From assembly GCA_959020715.1 (NCBI GenBank), contig CAUESV010000004.1:124001-188000 (forward strand): a stretch of 64,000 nucleotides of DNA, read 5' to 3'. Position 1 is the first letter of the stretch, and every line of letters starts with the position of its first letter. Below are positions 15,986 to 23,810 of this stretch, one piece after another. Both the position numbers and the translations under genes were made by a program. The stretch is from an uncultured Collinsella sp. (GTDB lineage Bacteria > Actinomycetota > Coriobacteriia > Coriobacteriales > Coriobacteriaceae). The notes below the pieces were generated by a model, which did no database searches, was not told where the DNA came from, and saw nothing but the letters and a program-made list of their open reading frames with translations.

Positions 15986-16225
15986 TCGCCCGCGACGCCC
16001 GGCAGAAGCAGCGGGGCGTCCTCGTAGGCGACCTCACCGGTGTCCCTATCCACGAACATCACCTCCTGGTCGTCGTACACGTGGATGTTGAGCATCTGCC
16101 CCGTGAACTCCACCAGCTTCGGGATGAAGTCACGGAACTTCGGGTCCAGCTCAAACTGCAGCACGCACTTGCCGCTCTTCACGTTGAGGGCGGTGAACCC
16201 CCCGTACGGTCACCTCGTTCAGCAT
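15982..16225 (-). pseudogene. Small early phage gene apparently interrupted by a frameshift
   Basis: The long open part (66 codons, 15982-16182) contains CVLQFELDPKFRDFIPKLVE and could only start at a GTG (16180-16182) without an RBS. One base upstream in frame logic, the ATG at 16223-16225 follows GAAGGAG at good spacing and reads MLNEVTVRG up to a run of six G on the minus strand (16198-16203). Removing one G would join the two into a single 80-codon gene ending at 15982. So this is either a broken gene, a sequencing error, or a slippery-site frameshift. Confidence 0.5.
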
Positions 16226-16228
16226 GGC

Positions 16229-16567
16229 CTACTCCTTCTCGTCGTACGCGGTGTCGCGCGCGATGGTCTTGAAGTCGGTGCTCCAGCCCTTGCCGTTCAC
16301 GCTGAACTGCACGGAGCTGTAGACGTTGAACTGCATGCCGCCGAGCTCGAACCAGGTCGTGCTCGCCTCCAGAAGCTCGATGCCGCTCGTCTGGAAGCCC
16401 CACATGGCCGCGATGCGGCGCTTGAGGCTGACGTGCGTCTCCTCCATGCAGCCGTTCTCGGCCAGCTCGAAGTTGACGGCCACGCGCTTGCGGTCGTCGA
16501 TGAGGTGGTCGAGCGTTTCGCCGATGATCTCGGCGACGAACTCGGGCTGGTGGCTCTTGGTGGTCAT
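16229..16567 (-). CDS. Hypothetical early phage protein, 112 aa
   Basis: The ATG at 16565-16567 (MTTKSHQPEFVAEIIGETLD) has ATAGGAGAGAAGCC upstream. An N-terminal helix is followed by a beta-rich C-terminal half (FELGGMQFNVYSSVQFSVNG). No family is recognised. It is the first gene after the Cro-like regulator in the early operon. Confidence 0.7.
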   Translation of the reverse strand: MTTKSHQPEFVAEIIGETLDHLIDDRKRVAVNFELAENGCMEETHVSLKRRIAAMWGFQTSGIELLEASTTWFELGGMQFNVYSSVQFSVNGKGWSTDFKTIARDTAYDEKE

Positions 16568-16589
16568 GGCTTCTCTCCTATCTATAGGT

Positions 16590-16784
16590 TTAACTATCGT
16601 TGCTGCCGAAAAAAATATCAGCCACACGCACGCCGAAAAGTTTTGCCAGTTTTTTGGCGTCCTCGATAGTCACGCTATCGGGGTTGCTTTCCATCTTTGC
16701 GTACGTGGGCCGCGAGATGCCGAGGAGGCCAGCCACGGCCTCCTGTGAGTACCGTGCCTTCTTGCGCGCATCAACCAATTCCAT
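16590..16784 (-). CDS. Cro-like XRE-family regulator
   Basis: 64 aa from the ATG at 16782-16784, with GGAGGTGATTCG immediately before it. It is a single helix-turn-helix domain (YSQEAVAGLLGISRPTYAKM near 12-31). It is divergent from the CI-like repressor, with an AT-rich 115-bp region between, the classic lysis-lysogeny layout. It probably represses the CI promoter and opens the early minus-strand operon. Confidence 0.88.
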   Translation of the reverse strand: MELVDARKKARYSQEAVAGLLGISRPTYAKMESNPDSVTIEDAKKLAKLFGVRVADIFFGSNDS

Positions 16785-16814
16785 CGAATCACCTCCTTGC
16801 TTGGTATGCCTAAG

Positions 16815-16843
16815 ACTATAACCAAACATATAGTGACTGTAAA
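16815..16843 (-). promoter_or_regulatory. Promoter for cro-like gene and early operon
   Basis: Minus strand TTTACA (16838-16843), 17-bp spacer, TATAGT (16815-16820). It lies 31 bases before the cro-like ATG in an AT-rich region between the two regulators. Confidence 0.75.
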
Positions 16844-16874
16844 GAAGATTTGTCATATTCTGTAAAAAGATTTT
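16837..16874. promoter_or_regulatory. Direct repeat, probable repressor-binding sites
   Basis: CTGTAAAGAAGATTT (16837-16851) and CTGTAAAAAGATTTT (16860-16874) are near-identical 15-mers 23 bases apart, about two helical turns. The first covers the -35 of the cro-side promoter, the second lies just before the repressor RBS. Confidence 0.5.
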
Positions 16875-16899
16875 AACGGTCGCAGCGGAAGGAGGACAC

Positions 16900-17544
16900 G
16901 TGAGCATAGCCGAGAACATCCGAAGGATTAGGACGCAGCACGACATGACGCAGGAGGAGTTCGGCAAAGTTGCCGCCGTCTCCGCTATGGCCGTATCTCA
17001 GTGGGAAAACGGGCGAGCAGTGCCTCGTATGGGCGCAGTTCAGCGTATTGCGGATTATTTCAATATCAGTAAAGGCGAGGTTATTGACGAGGGAACAGAT
17101 GGCGTTGTTTTGCCCGCCGGTGCCATGCCCGTGGTGGCCAGCAGCGCCACCGTGCCGCTGCTCACGCTCGGGCGCGTGCACGCCGGCGCGCTCGCCGACG
17201 AGGAGGAGATAGCGCACCGCGTTGAGGTGCCCGCCTCGGTGTGCGCCGGGCATCCGCGCGCGTTCGCCCTGGAGGTCGAGGGCGACTGCATGAACCGCGT
17301 CATACCCGAGGGCAGCCACGTGCTGGTCGACCCCGACCGCCAGCCCGCCAACGGGTCCATCGCCGTGGTGGAGACCGAGGACTACCGCGCGGTCATGCGC
17401 CGCTGGTACAAGGGCAGCACCAAGCTGATGCTGTCGGCGGATAGCTTCGAGGACTACGAGGACATGATTTTCGGCATGGACGACGGCCCCGTGCGCGTGA
17501 TCGGCACGGTGGTGTGGTTCCAGGCCGCCGACGAGATGGAGTAG
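16900..17544 (+). CDS. CI/LexA-like phage repressor with altered protease dyad
   Basis: 214 aa, GTG start with GGAAGGAGGACAC before it. Residues 1-60 are an XRE DNA-binding domain (DMTQEEFGKVAAVSAMAVSQ). Residues ~85-214 are an S24/LexA-type domain. At the nucleophile position the motif is VEGDCMNRVIPEGSHVLVDP, with Cys130 where family members usually have Ser, and the Lys position of the dyad reads AVMRRW (Arg167). Self-cleavage may be lost or changed, so induction may depend on something else. It maintains lysogeny by blocking the early promoter opposite it. Confidence 0.9.
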   Translation: MSIAENIRRIRTQHDMTQEEFGKVAAVSAMAVSQWENGRAVPRMGAVQRIADYFNISKGEVIDEGTDGVVLPAGAMPVVASSATVPLLTLGRVHAGALADEEEIAHRVEVPASVCAGHPRAFALEVEGDCMNRVIPEGSHVLVDPDRQPANGSIAVVETEDYRAVMRRWYKGSTKLMLSADSFEDYEDMIFGMDDGPVRVIGTVVWFQAADEME

Positions 17545-17546
17545 CC

Positions 17547-19103
17547 GTGGGCGGGCGCGCGGCGATATACGCCCGCTTCTCGAGCCACAACCAGCGCGGC
17601 GAGTCCATAGAGATACAGGTGGAGAAGTCCCGCGCCTACTGCGCCGAGAACGACCTGCGCGTGGTGGCCACGTACTGCGACTTCGCGCAGACGGGCACCA
17701 ACACCGACCGCGCCGAGTTCCAGCGCATGATGGCCGACGCCAAGCGAGGGCTGTTCGATTTCGTGGTCATATATAAAGTTACCCGAATCATGCGCAACCG
17801 CGACGAGATGGCCATGGCGCGCATCATGCTGCGCCGCTGCCGCGTCGAGATACTGTACGCGGGCGAGGACATTTCGGACGGCTCGGCGGGCGTGCTGCAG
17901 CTGGGCATGCTGGAGGTGCTGGCGGAGTACGAGAGCGCGCTCGACGGCGAGCGCATACGCGACGGCATACAGAAGAACGCCGAGCGGTGCATGGCCAACG
18001 GCTGCGTGCGCTACGGCTGGGACATAGTGGACGGGCGCTACGCGGTCAACGAGGAGGAGGCCGCCGCCATCCGCCTGGGCGTGCGCATGGTCTTGTCGGG
18101 CAAGTCGGTGGCCGACGTGGTGCGCGCCTGGGAGCCGTACCGCACCAAGCGCGGCGGCAAGTGGCGCTTCCAGACGGTGCGCCGCATACTGATGCGGCGG
18201 GAGAACGGCGGGGAGTACCGCTACGCGGGCGTGGTCGTGCCCGGCGGCATGCCCGCCATCGTTCCCATGGATGACGAGGAGAGGGTGATACGGATGCTTG
18301 AGGACTCGCACAGGCCCCGCGCCAAGACCGAAGCGTGGGACTTCCCGCTCACGGGCAAGCTCTACGACGGGCGAGACGGCGGGCTGATGACCGGCACCAG
18401 CGGAACGGGCAAGTCGGGCAGGCCCTATCACTACTACCGCTGCCGCAGCTGCGGGCGCACCGTGCGCCGCGATGTCGTGGAGAAGCGCGTGGCCGACGCC
18501 GTGCGCGAGGCCCTGGGCAGCGCCGACAGCCGCGAGCGCATCGCTCGCATGCTGGCCGACGCCGAGGAGGAGCGCGCCGACGAGAAGCCCTTGAGCGAGA
18601 CCATAAAGGGCGAGCTGGCCAAGATCGAGACGGCGTTCTCCAACATATGGACGGCCATCGAGTCGGGCATCGCGCCGCCGGGCGGCAAGGAGCGCATAGA
18701 CGCGCTGAAGCAGCGGCAGGCGCTCCTCAAGGACGAGCTGCGCACGGCCGAGGCCCTTGAGGCCGCCCGCCTTGACTACGACCGCGCGCTGTTCTGGCTT
18801 GAGGGCATGGCCGCCGCCGAGGTGGACGACGCGCAGCTCCTGCGCACGTTCGTGGCGCGCGTGGTGCTGGGCGGCCCCGACGATGACGACGGCCTGCGCG
18901 TGGCGTTCACGTTTGACGATTCTGCCGGCTTGGGCGATAATCCGTCGCTGCCTGGCGCTATAGGTCCAGGTGGCGAGGTGTTCGACCGAATGAACGCCAG
19001 CTCCACCATATGTAACAGGCAGGTAGAGAAGTGTCTCTACCTGCCTTTTTATTACTTACAGATACCGCGGAGAATCGAACTCTGCGCAGGGCGCGAGCGT
19101 TAA
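17547..19103 (+). CDS. int: Large serine recombinase (phage integrase)
   Basis: 518 aa from the GTG at 17547, 2 bases after the repressor stop, with GGAG inside the repressor end. The N-terminal resolvase domain has AAIYARFSSHNQRGESIEIQ (catalytic Ser near residue 13) and VVIYKVTRIMRNRDEM. A recombinase domain follows (YGWDIVDGRYAVNEEEAAAI), a zinc-ribbon-like YRCRSCGRTV with one clear CxxC, and a C-terminal coiled coil. It would insert and, with a directionality factor, excise the phage. The final ~28 codons run through a strong terminator hairpin, suggesting the 3' end is not the original one. Confidence 0.93.
   Translation: MGGRAAIYARFSSHNQRGESIEIQVEKSRAYCAENDLRVVATYCDFAQTGTNTDRAEFQRMMADAKRGLFDFVVIYKVTRIMRNRDEMAMARIMLRRCRVEILYAGEDISDGSAGVLQLGMLEVLAEYESALDGERIRDGIQKNAERCMANGCVRYGWDIVDGRYAVNEEEAAAIRLGVRMVLSGKSVADVVRAWEPYRTKRGGKWRFQTVRRILMRRENGGEYRYAGVVVPGGMPAIVPMDDEERVIRMLEDSHRPRAKTEAWDFPLTGKLYDGRDGGLMTGTSGTGKSGRPYHYYRCRSCGRTVRRDVVEKRVADAVREALGSADSRERIARMLADAEEERADEKPLSETIKGELAKIETAFSNIWTAIESGIAPPGGKERIDALKQRQALLKDELRTAEALEAARLDYDRALFWLEGMAAAEVDDAQLLRTFVARVVLGGPDDDDGLRVAFTFDDSAGLGDNPSLPGAIGPGGEVFDRMNASSTICNRQVEKCLYLPFYYLQIPRRIELCAGRER
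19017..19050 (+). terminator. Strong terminator inside the 3' end of the integrase frame
   Basis: A perfect 13-bp stem AGGCAGGTAGAGA/TCTCTACCTGCCT with loop AGTG is followed by TTTTTATT. The integrase stop codon lies 50 bases further on. Confidence 0.85.
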
Positions 19104-19139
19104 GCAAACGCGGAGCGTTTGTAGCGAGCGGGCGAGGAC
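19069..19139 (-). repeat. tRNA-T-arm-like repeat, copy 1
   Basis: Read on the minus strand this segment goes from GTCCTCGCCCGCTCGC through AAACGCTCCGCGTTT to GCAGAGTTCGATTCTCC. It aligns with a second copy at 38479-38549 on plus. The end resembles a tRNA T-arm. No complete tRNA is present. A longer inverted match CGCGGAGAAT/ATTCTCCGCG (19067-19076 with 19191-19200) brackets it. Confidence 0.55.
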
Positions 19140-19272
19140 GCCGGCAGGCGGCCGAAGCCGGTGCGGATTTGCGAAGCAAATACGCGGATTCTCCGCGCAA
19201 AGCTTCAACCCTATGCAGATGCGATACCGATCGGACTGCAGCCTGCCATGCCCCGCATCAACGTCGCCCAAG

Positions 19273-19520
19273 GCGGAAAATCCATCCCAGAATTCCGGCT
19301 CAGACTGGGATGCGGTTTCCGGATGACGTTTCAAGCGGAAACTGCATCCCGGAATCGACGTTCGGAATGGGATTCATTTTCCGGAAGACGCCTCAAGCGG
19401 ATAGTTCATCCCGGAATCCGCGCTCAGAACGGGACACGCTTTCCTAACGGCGGTCCAAGCGGAAAGTCCATCCCGGAATCCCGCCTCAAACTGGGACGCA
19501 CTTTCCGCTTCACCTGCCGC
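19273..19520. repeat. Four 62-bp tandem repeats with nested palindromes
   Basis: GCGG starts at 19273, 19335, 19397 and 19459 mark four units of exactly 62 bases. Each unit keeps GCGGAAA, CATCCC, GAAT, GGGA and TTTCC in the same order, so GGAAA pairs with TTTCC and ATCCC with GGGAT. The units differ at many other positions. 62 is not a multiple of three, so this is not coding. It fills most of the 490-base gap between prophage and the lipase gene; nothing else is seen in that gap apart from the T-arm-like repeat. Confidence 0.85.
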
Positions 19521-19593
19521 CTCGAAAAACCTGCGCGCCCTCCATCCCAAAACTGGGTAGAAGAAGGCCAAAACGCAATCGCAGGAGGTCAAC

Positions 19594-20472
19594 ATGACTG
19601 CAGAAGATAAGGCAAAGAACGCCGGCAAGGTCGCGCTCGTTTTGGAGGGCGGCAGCTTCCGCGGGCAATTTACCGCAGGCGTACTCGACGTTCTCATGGA
19701 GGCCGGCGTCGAGATTCCGGCGGTATATGGCGTATCGGCCGGCGCCCTCAACGGCGTGAACTACAAGTCGCACCAGATCGGCCGTGCCAACCGCATCAAC
19801 CTGGCTTTCTGCAACGACAACCGCTTCATGGGCGCCGCATCGTTTGCGTCCACGGGCTCCATCGTGGGTTACGACTTTATCTTCAACGATGTCCAGGACC
19901 GCCTGGACCCCTTTGACAACGAGACGTTCGACGCGAGCCCCATCGAGATGTACGCCGTCGCGACGGACATGCTCTTTGGAACCGCCGCGTACCTCCCGGT
20001 CAAAAGCGCCGTACTTGACCTCGACGCCGTGCGCGCCTCGACCTCGTTGCCGCTGGTGACGCCGCCGGTCGAGATCGATGGGCACAAATACGTCGACGGC
20101 GGCGTAGCCGATTCGGTCCCCGTCGAGCACGTGCTGGAGGAGGCGGGCTTCGATCGCGCGGTTGTCATTGTCACGCAGGACCGCTCGTACGAGAAAAAGC
20201 CCTACGAGTTTATGCCCGCCGCACGCGCTCGCTATGCCGACTACCCCTACCTGCTCGAGGCTATCGAGACGCGCCACGACCGCTATAACATCCAGCGCAT
20301 GCATCTATGGAAGTATGAGCGTGAGGGCCGCGCGCTGGTCGTTGCTCCGCAAAAGCCGGTCGAGGTCGGCCATGTCGAGCACGATCCGGCAAAGCTTTTG
20401 GACCTGTATATCCAGGGCCGTCAGGAGGCAAAGCGCCTGCTCGCGGAAATCCAAGAGTTCGTTGAGCGCTAG
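19594..20472 (+). CDS. Patatin-like phospholipase family protein
   Basis: 292 aa, ATG with AGGAGGTCAAC upstream. Motifs are LVLEGGSFRG (oxyanion hole, ~16-25), YGVSAGALNG (nucleophile Ser in GxSxG, ~45-54) and KYVDGGVADSVP (Asp of the Ser-Asp dyad, ~165-176). This is a bacterial patatin of the YjjU/YlbK type, a cytoplasmic or membrane-associated lipid acyl hydrolase. The physiological substrate is not known. It is transcribed alone, upstream of the ribosomal protein operon. Confidence 0.92.
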   Translation: MTAEDKAKNAGKVALVLEGGSFRGQFTAGVLDVLMEAGVEIPAVYGVSAGALNGVNYKSHQIGRANRINLAFCNDNRFMGAASFASTGSIVGYDFIFNDVQDRLDPFDNETFDASPIEMYAVATDMLFGTAAYLPVKSAVLDLDAVRASTSLPLVTPPVEIDGHKYVDGGVADSVPVEHVLEEAGFDRAVVIVTQDRSYEKKPYEFMPAARARYADYPYLLEAIETRHDRYNIQRMHLWKYEREGRALVVAPQKPVEVGHVEHDPAKLLDLYIQGRQEAKRLLAEIQEFVER

Positions 20473-20572
20473 CGACGGCGAACCCTCAAAAAATGACAAC
20501 AGCTAAAGAGTTGGAAAAATCACGGCTCGTGGATGACATGTGCAGAAACTCTGGTCGGAGCCAAAATACCTG

Positions 20573-20600
20573 TTGACTCGTACGGCGAGCGGGGTAATAT
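20573..20600 (+). promoter_or_regulatory. Promoter of the rplM-rpsI operon
   Basis: TTGACT (20573-20578), 16-bp spacer, TAATAT (20595-20600). Expected transcript start leaves about a 60-base leader before rplM. Confidence 0.75.
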
Positions 20601-20666
20601 GGACGGGTTACTTGCAGAGCCCCGTGAATCTCTGTAACAACACGTACTGTACATGGAGGAGTCTAA

Positions 20667-21110
20667 GTGATTTCGAAATCGACTCACTACGCCAAGCAGG
20701 GCGAGGTCCAGCGCAACTGGGTTCTCGTCGACGCCGATGGTGCTGTCCTGGGCCGTCTTGCCACCCAGATCGCAATGATCCTGCGCGGTAAGAACAAGCC
20801 CCAGTTCACGCCCAACAGCGACTGCGGCGACTTCGTTGTCGTCATCAACGCCGATAAGGTCCAGCTTACCGGTAACAAGGCCGACACGAAGACCTATTAT
20901 CGCCACAGCGGCTACAACGGCGGCCTCAAGGCTGAGAGCTTCCGCCAGGCTATGGAGAAGCACCCGGAGAAGGTCATCGAGCGCGCCGTTCGCGGTATGC
21001 TGCCCAAGACCACCCTCGGCCGTGCCCAGATGACCAAGCTTAAGGTCTACGCTGGTGCCGAGCATCCGCACGCTGCCCAGAACCCCACGAAGATTGAGCT
21101 GGAGGCTTAA
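20667..21110 (+). CDS. rplM: 50S ribosomal protein L13
   Basis: 147 aa, GTG start with GGAGGAGTCTAA before it. Family signatures are WVLVDADGAVLGRLATQIA near the N-terminus, YYRHSGYNGGLK and ERAVRGMLPKTTLGRA. L13 is an early assembly protein of the large subunit. rpsI follows after 2 bases, the conserved rplM-rpsI pair. Confidence 0.98.
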   Translation: MISKSTHYAKQGEVQRNWVLVDADGAVLGRLATQIAMILRGKNKPQFTPNSDCGDFVVVINADKVQLTGNKADTKTYYRHSGYNGGLKAESFRQAMEKHPEKVIERAVRGMLPKTTLGRAQMTKLKVYAGAEHPHAAQNPTKIELEA

Positions 21111-21112
21111 AG

Positions 21113-21508
<396 letters not shown>

Positions 21509-21538
21509 GGTTTTATCTCCTTACGAGATACAATGTAC

Positions 21539-21581
21539 AAGCGGGGCCTGCCGATTGCTCGGCGGGTCCCGCTTTTCATTT
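21539..21581 (+). terminator. Terminator of rplM-rpsI
   Basis: AAGCGGGGCCTGCCGA pairs with TCGGCGGGTCCCGCTT around a TTGC loop, followed by TTCATTTT. Confidence 0.85.
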
Positions 21582-21631
21582 TCGACTAGAGTGGGCGACT
21601 GTGTTTTGCCTACTTGGGAAGGAGCGATCCT

Positions 21632-22969
21632 ATGCCCCAGAACATCTTCGGTACCGACGGCGTCCGTGGCGTCGCCAACGCCGACCTCTCGTGTGACCTC
21701 GCGTTTCGCCTTGGCCGTGCGGCGACCAAGTTCCTTGGTCCGGACATTTGCATCGGTCGCGACACGCGTCTTTCGGGCACTATGCTCGAGAGTGCTCTGA
21801 CCGCCGGCATTATGGCCGAGGGCGGCCGCCCGCATTGCTGCGGCGTTATCCCTACGCCGGCCGTGGCGCTGCTCACTGTCCAAAATGAGCTCGACGGCGG
21901 CATCGTCATCTCTGCTTCGCACAATCCTCCGGAGTTCAACGGCATCAAGTTCTTTAGCCGCAAGGGTATGAAGCTTCCCGATGCGGTCGAGGAGGAGATC
22001 AGCGCCTGGGTCATGTCCGAGGAAGCCATGGCTGCCGATACGCTGCCGACTGGCGCCGGCGTGGGCCACATTATCAAGATGAAGGACGCTCGCAAGGCAT
22101 ACGTCGACCACGCCATCGATACGCTTGATGGCCTGAGGCTCGATGGCCTGGTCGTTGCCGTCGACTGCGGTCACGGTGCTTCCTGCCAGACTACGCCCGC
22201 CGCGCTGCAGCGCCTGGGTGCCACGGTCCATGCCATCAACACCGATTACTGCGGCACCGACATCAATGTCGAGTGCGGCTCTACGCACCTCGAGCCTCTG
22301 CGCGAGCTCGTGCTGCGCACCCATGCTGACATCGGTCTGGCCCACGACGGCGACGCCGACCGCGTACTGTTCGTGGACAGTGAGGGCAACGAGATCGACG
22401 GCGACTACATCCTGGCTATCTGCGGCTCCGATCTGGCCGCTCGCGGCAAGCTCGCCAACTCCGAGATCGTCTCGACCGTCATGTGCAACCTGGGCTTCTC
22501 CATCGCTATGAAGGAGCAGGGCTTCGAGATGGTTCAGACCGCCGTGGGCGACCGCTACGTTCTGGAGCGTATGCTCGCGGATGGCGCCGTCATCGGCGGC
22601 GAGCAGTCCGGCCACATCATCTTCCTGGAGCACAACACCACCGGCGACGGTCTGGTGACGGCACTGCAGCTATTGGCCGTGCTCAAGCGCACCGGTCGTA
22701 CCCTCACCGATCTTGCCGGCATCATGAAGAAGTACCCGCAGGTACTCGTCAACGTGCATTCCGACAACAAGGCTGGTCTGGACGATTGCCAGCCTATCTG
22801 GGATGCCGTCGCTGCCGCCGAGAAGGAGCTCAATGGTCGCGGCCGCATTCTGGTGCGTCCGAGCGGTACCGAGCCGCTGGTCCGCGTTATGGCCGAGGCC
22901 GAGACGCACGAGCTGACCCAGCGCGTTGTCGACGACATCGTCGAGGTTGTCAAGCGCGAACTTCCCTAA
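21632..22969 (+). CDS. glmM: Phosphoglucosamine mutase
   Basis: 445 aa from the ATG at 21632, preceded by GGAAGGAG. FGTDGVRGVAN at the N-terminus, VISASHNPPEFNGIKFF (active-site Ser), AHDGDADRVLFVD (metal site) and RPSGTEPLVRVM (phosphate loop) are all present. It converts glucosamine-6-P to glucosamine-1-P for peptidoglycan precursors. nagB two genes on makes or uses glucosamine-6-P, so this is an amino-sugar neighbourhood. Confidence 0.97.
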   Translation: MPQNIFGTDGVRGVANADLSCDLAFRLGRAATKFLGPDICIGRDTRLSGTMLESALTAGIMAEGGRPHCCGVIPTPAVALLTVQNELDGGIVISASHNPPEFNGIKFFSRKGMKLPDAVEEEISAWVMSEEAMAADTLPTGAGVGHIIKMKDARKAYVDHAIDTLDGLRLDGLVVAVDCGHGASCQTTPAALQRLGATVHAINTDYCGTDINVECGSTHLEPLRELVLRTHADIGLAHDGDADRVLFVDSEGNEIDGDYILAICGSDLAARGKLANSEIVSTVMCNLGFSIAMKEQGFEMVQTAVGDRYVLERMLADGAVIGGEQSGHIIFLEHNTTGDGLVTALQLLAVLKRTGRTLTDLAGIMKKYPQVLVNVHSDNKAGLDDCQPIWDAVAAAEKELNGRGRILVRPSGTEPLVRVMAEAETHELTQRVVDDIVEVVKRELP

Positions 22970-23040
22970 TGGTCAAAAACGAGTGCCAAGTGGTAAACTG
23001 TTAAGGCTATTTTGGTCGATTGGTATGTCCGAGGGGGAGC

Positions 23041-23538
23041 ATGTTCACTAAAGTCCTAAGGTCTTTTGGTATGCGTGGTCGAGTCCTTACGCTGGATGCT
23101 CCCATCTCGGGCGACGTCATTTCGTTGTCCGAGGTCAATGACCAGACATTTGCCACCGGCCTGTTGGGCCAGGGCGTGGCGATTCAGCCTACGGGTACGC
23201 GCGTGATTGCGCCAGCAGACGCCAAGGTCGAGGCTATTTTTCCCACGGGACACGCCGTTGCGCTTAACACGGTCGATGGCTTGGACGTGCTCATCCACGT
23301 TGGCTTGGACACTGTTCAGCTCGAGGGCAAGCACTTTACCGTACATGCGCAAGTGGGTGACATCGTCCACAAGGGCGATGTACTCATTGAGTTCGATCGC
23401 GAGGCAATTGCTGCCGAGGGCTACGATGTGACGGTTCCCATCTTGGTGTGCAACTCCGTTGAGTTCTCGAGTATCAAGGGCTCCGTTGGCGTGCATGTCG
23501 AAGAGATGGACCAGCTCATCGTTGCTCGCGAGCGCTAG
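23041..23538 (+). CDS. PTS glucose-type EIIA protein
   Basis: 165 aa from the ATG at 23041 with GAGGGGGAGC before it. DAPISGDVISLSEV at the N-terminus, FPTGHAVAL (first His) and VLIHVGLDTVQLEGKHF (phosphorylated His) match EIIA-Glc. As a free-standing domain it could hand phosphate to EIICB proteins without an EIIA, such as the one at 51185 in this window. It follows glmM after 71 bases. Confidence 0.92.
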   Translation: MFTKVLRSFGMRGRVLTLDAPISGDVISLSEVNDQTFATGLLGQGVAIQPTGTRVIAPADAKVEAIFPTGHAVALNTVDGLDVLIHVGLDTVQLEGKHFTVHAQVGDIVHKGDVLIEFDREAIAAEGYDVTVPILVCNSVEFSSIKGSVGVHVEEMDQLIVARER

Positions 23539-23578
23539 CAAGTGCACGTGGCCATTAGCCTACAATTCAAACACGTTT

Positions 23579-23612
23579 ACGGAGGGCGCCCTTGAAAGAG
23601 GACGCCCTCCGT
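23579..23612 (+). promoter_or_regulatory. Hairpin in the region before nagB
   Basis: ACGGAGGGCG pairs perfectly with CGCCCTCCGT around a 14-base loop. No T-run follows, so it is not a standard terminator. A second small hairpin (CCGAAGC/GCTTCGG) follows at about 23631-23651. These could be part of the nagB leader or the 3' end of the EIIA transcript. Confidence 0.5.
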
Positions 23613-23810
23613 GGCAAGATGGGATTTGTCCGAAGCTAAAAGGCTTCGGGTCACCGTGGACGGGCAGGGGCCTCGACGCGGCTAGACACGAGACACATAC
23701 ATTACGCGACCTCGCCCTGGTGGCCGCACACGTTGGTTGCGGCCGACGCGGGCCGCGGGCAAGTGCTTGTAAGGGGAGCCTTGCCTCTCTTGTACGAGAA
23801 AGGACGCGTA

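Larger units (their letters stand above)
1..19103. mobile_element. Prophage, right-hand portion
   Basis: A contiguous block of phage genes: head and packaging, replication and recombination, Cro/CI switch, and a serine integrase at the right edge. All structural and early genes are on the minus strand; only the repressor and integrase are on plus. The left end lies outside the window, because the major capsid gene is cut at base 1. The right boundary is placed just after the integrase because phage-type genes stop there and intergenic repeats followed by host genes begin. The exact att site is not identified. Seen: gene order and content. Inferred: that it is an integrated temperate phage of siphovirus type. 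Confidence 0.9.

Noticed and set aside
19067..19200. tmRNA or complete tRNA at the prophage border
   Set aside because: A T-arm-like end is seen on minus but there is no acceptor pairing with a CCA end, no anticodon arm and no tag reading frame.
19273..19520. 62-bp repeats as a CRISPR array
   Set aside because: Units are contiguous and diverged with no unique spacers, and no cas genes are present.
19161..19610. 149-codon plus frame across the 62-bp repeats
   Set aside because: The repeat period is not a multiple of three, so the same repeat is read in different frames. It also runs into the lipase start region.
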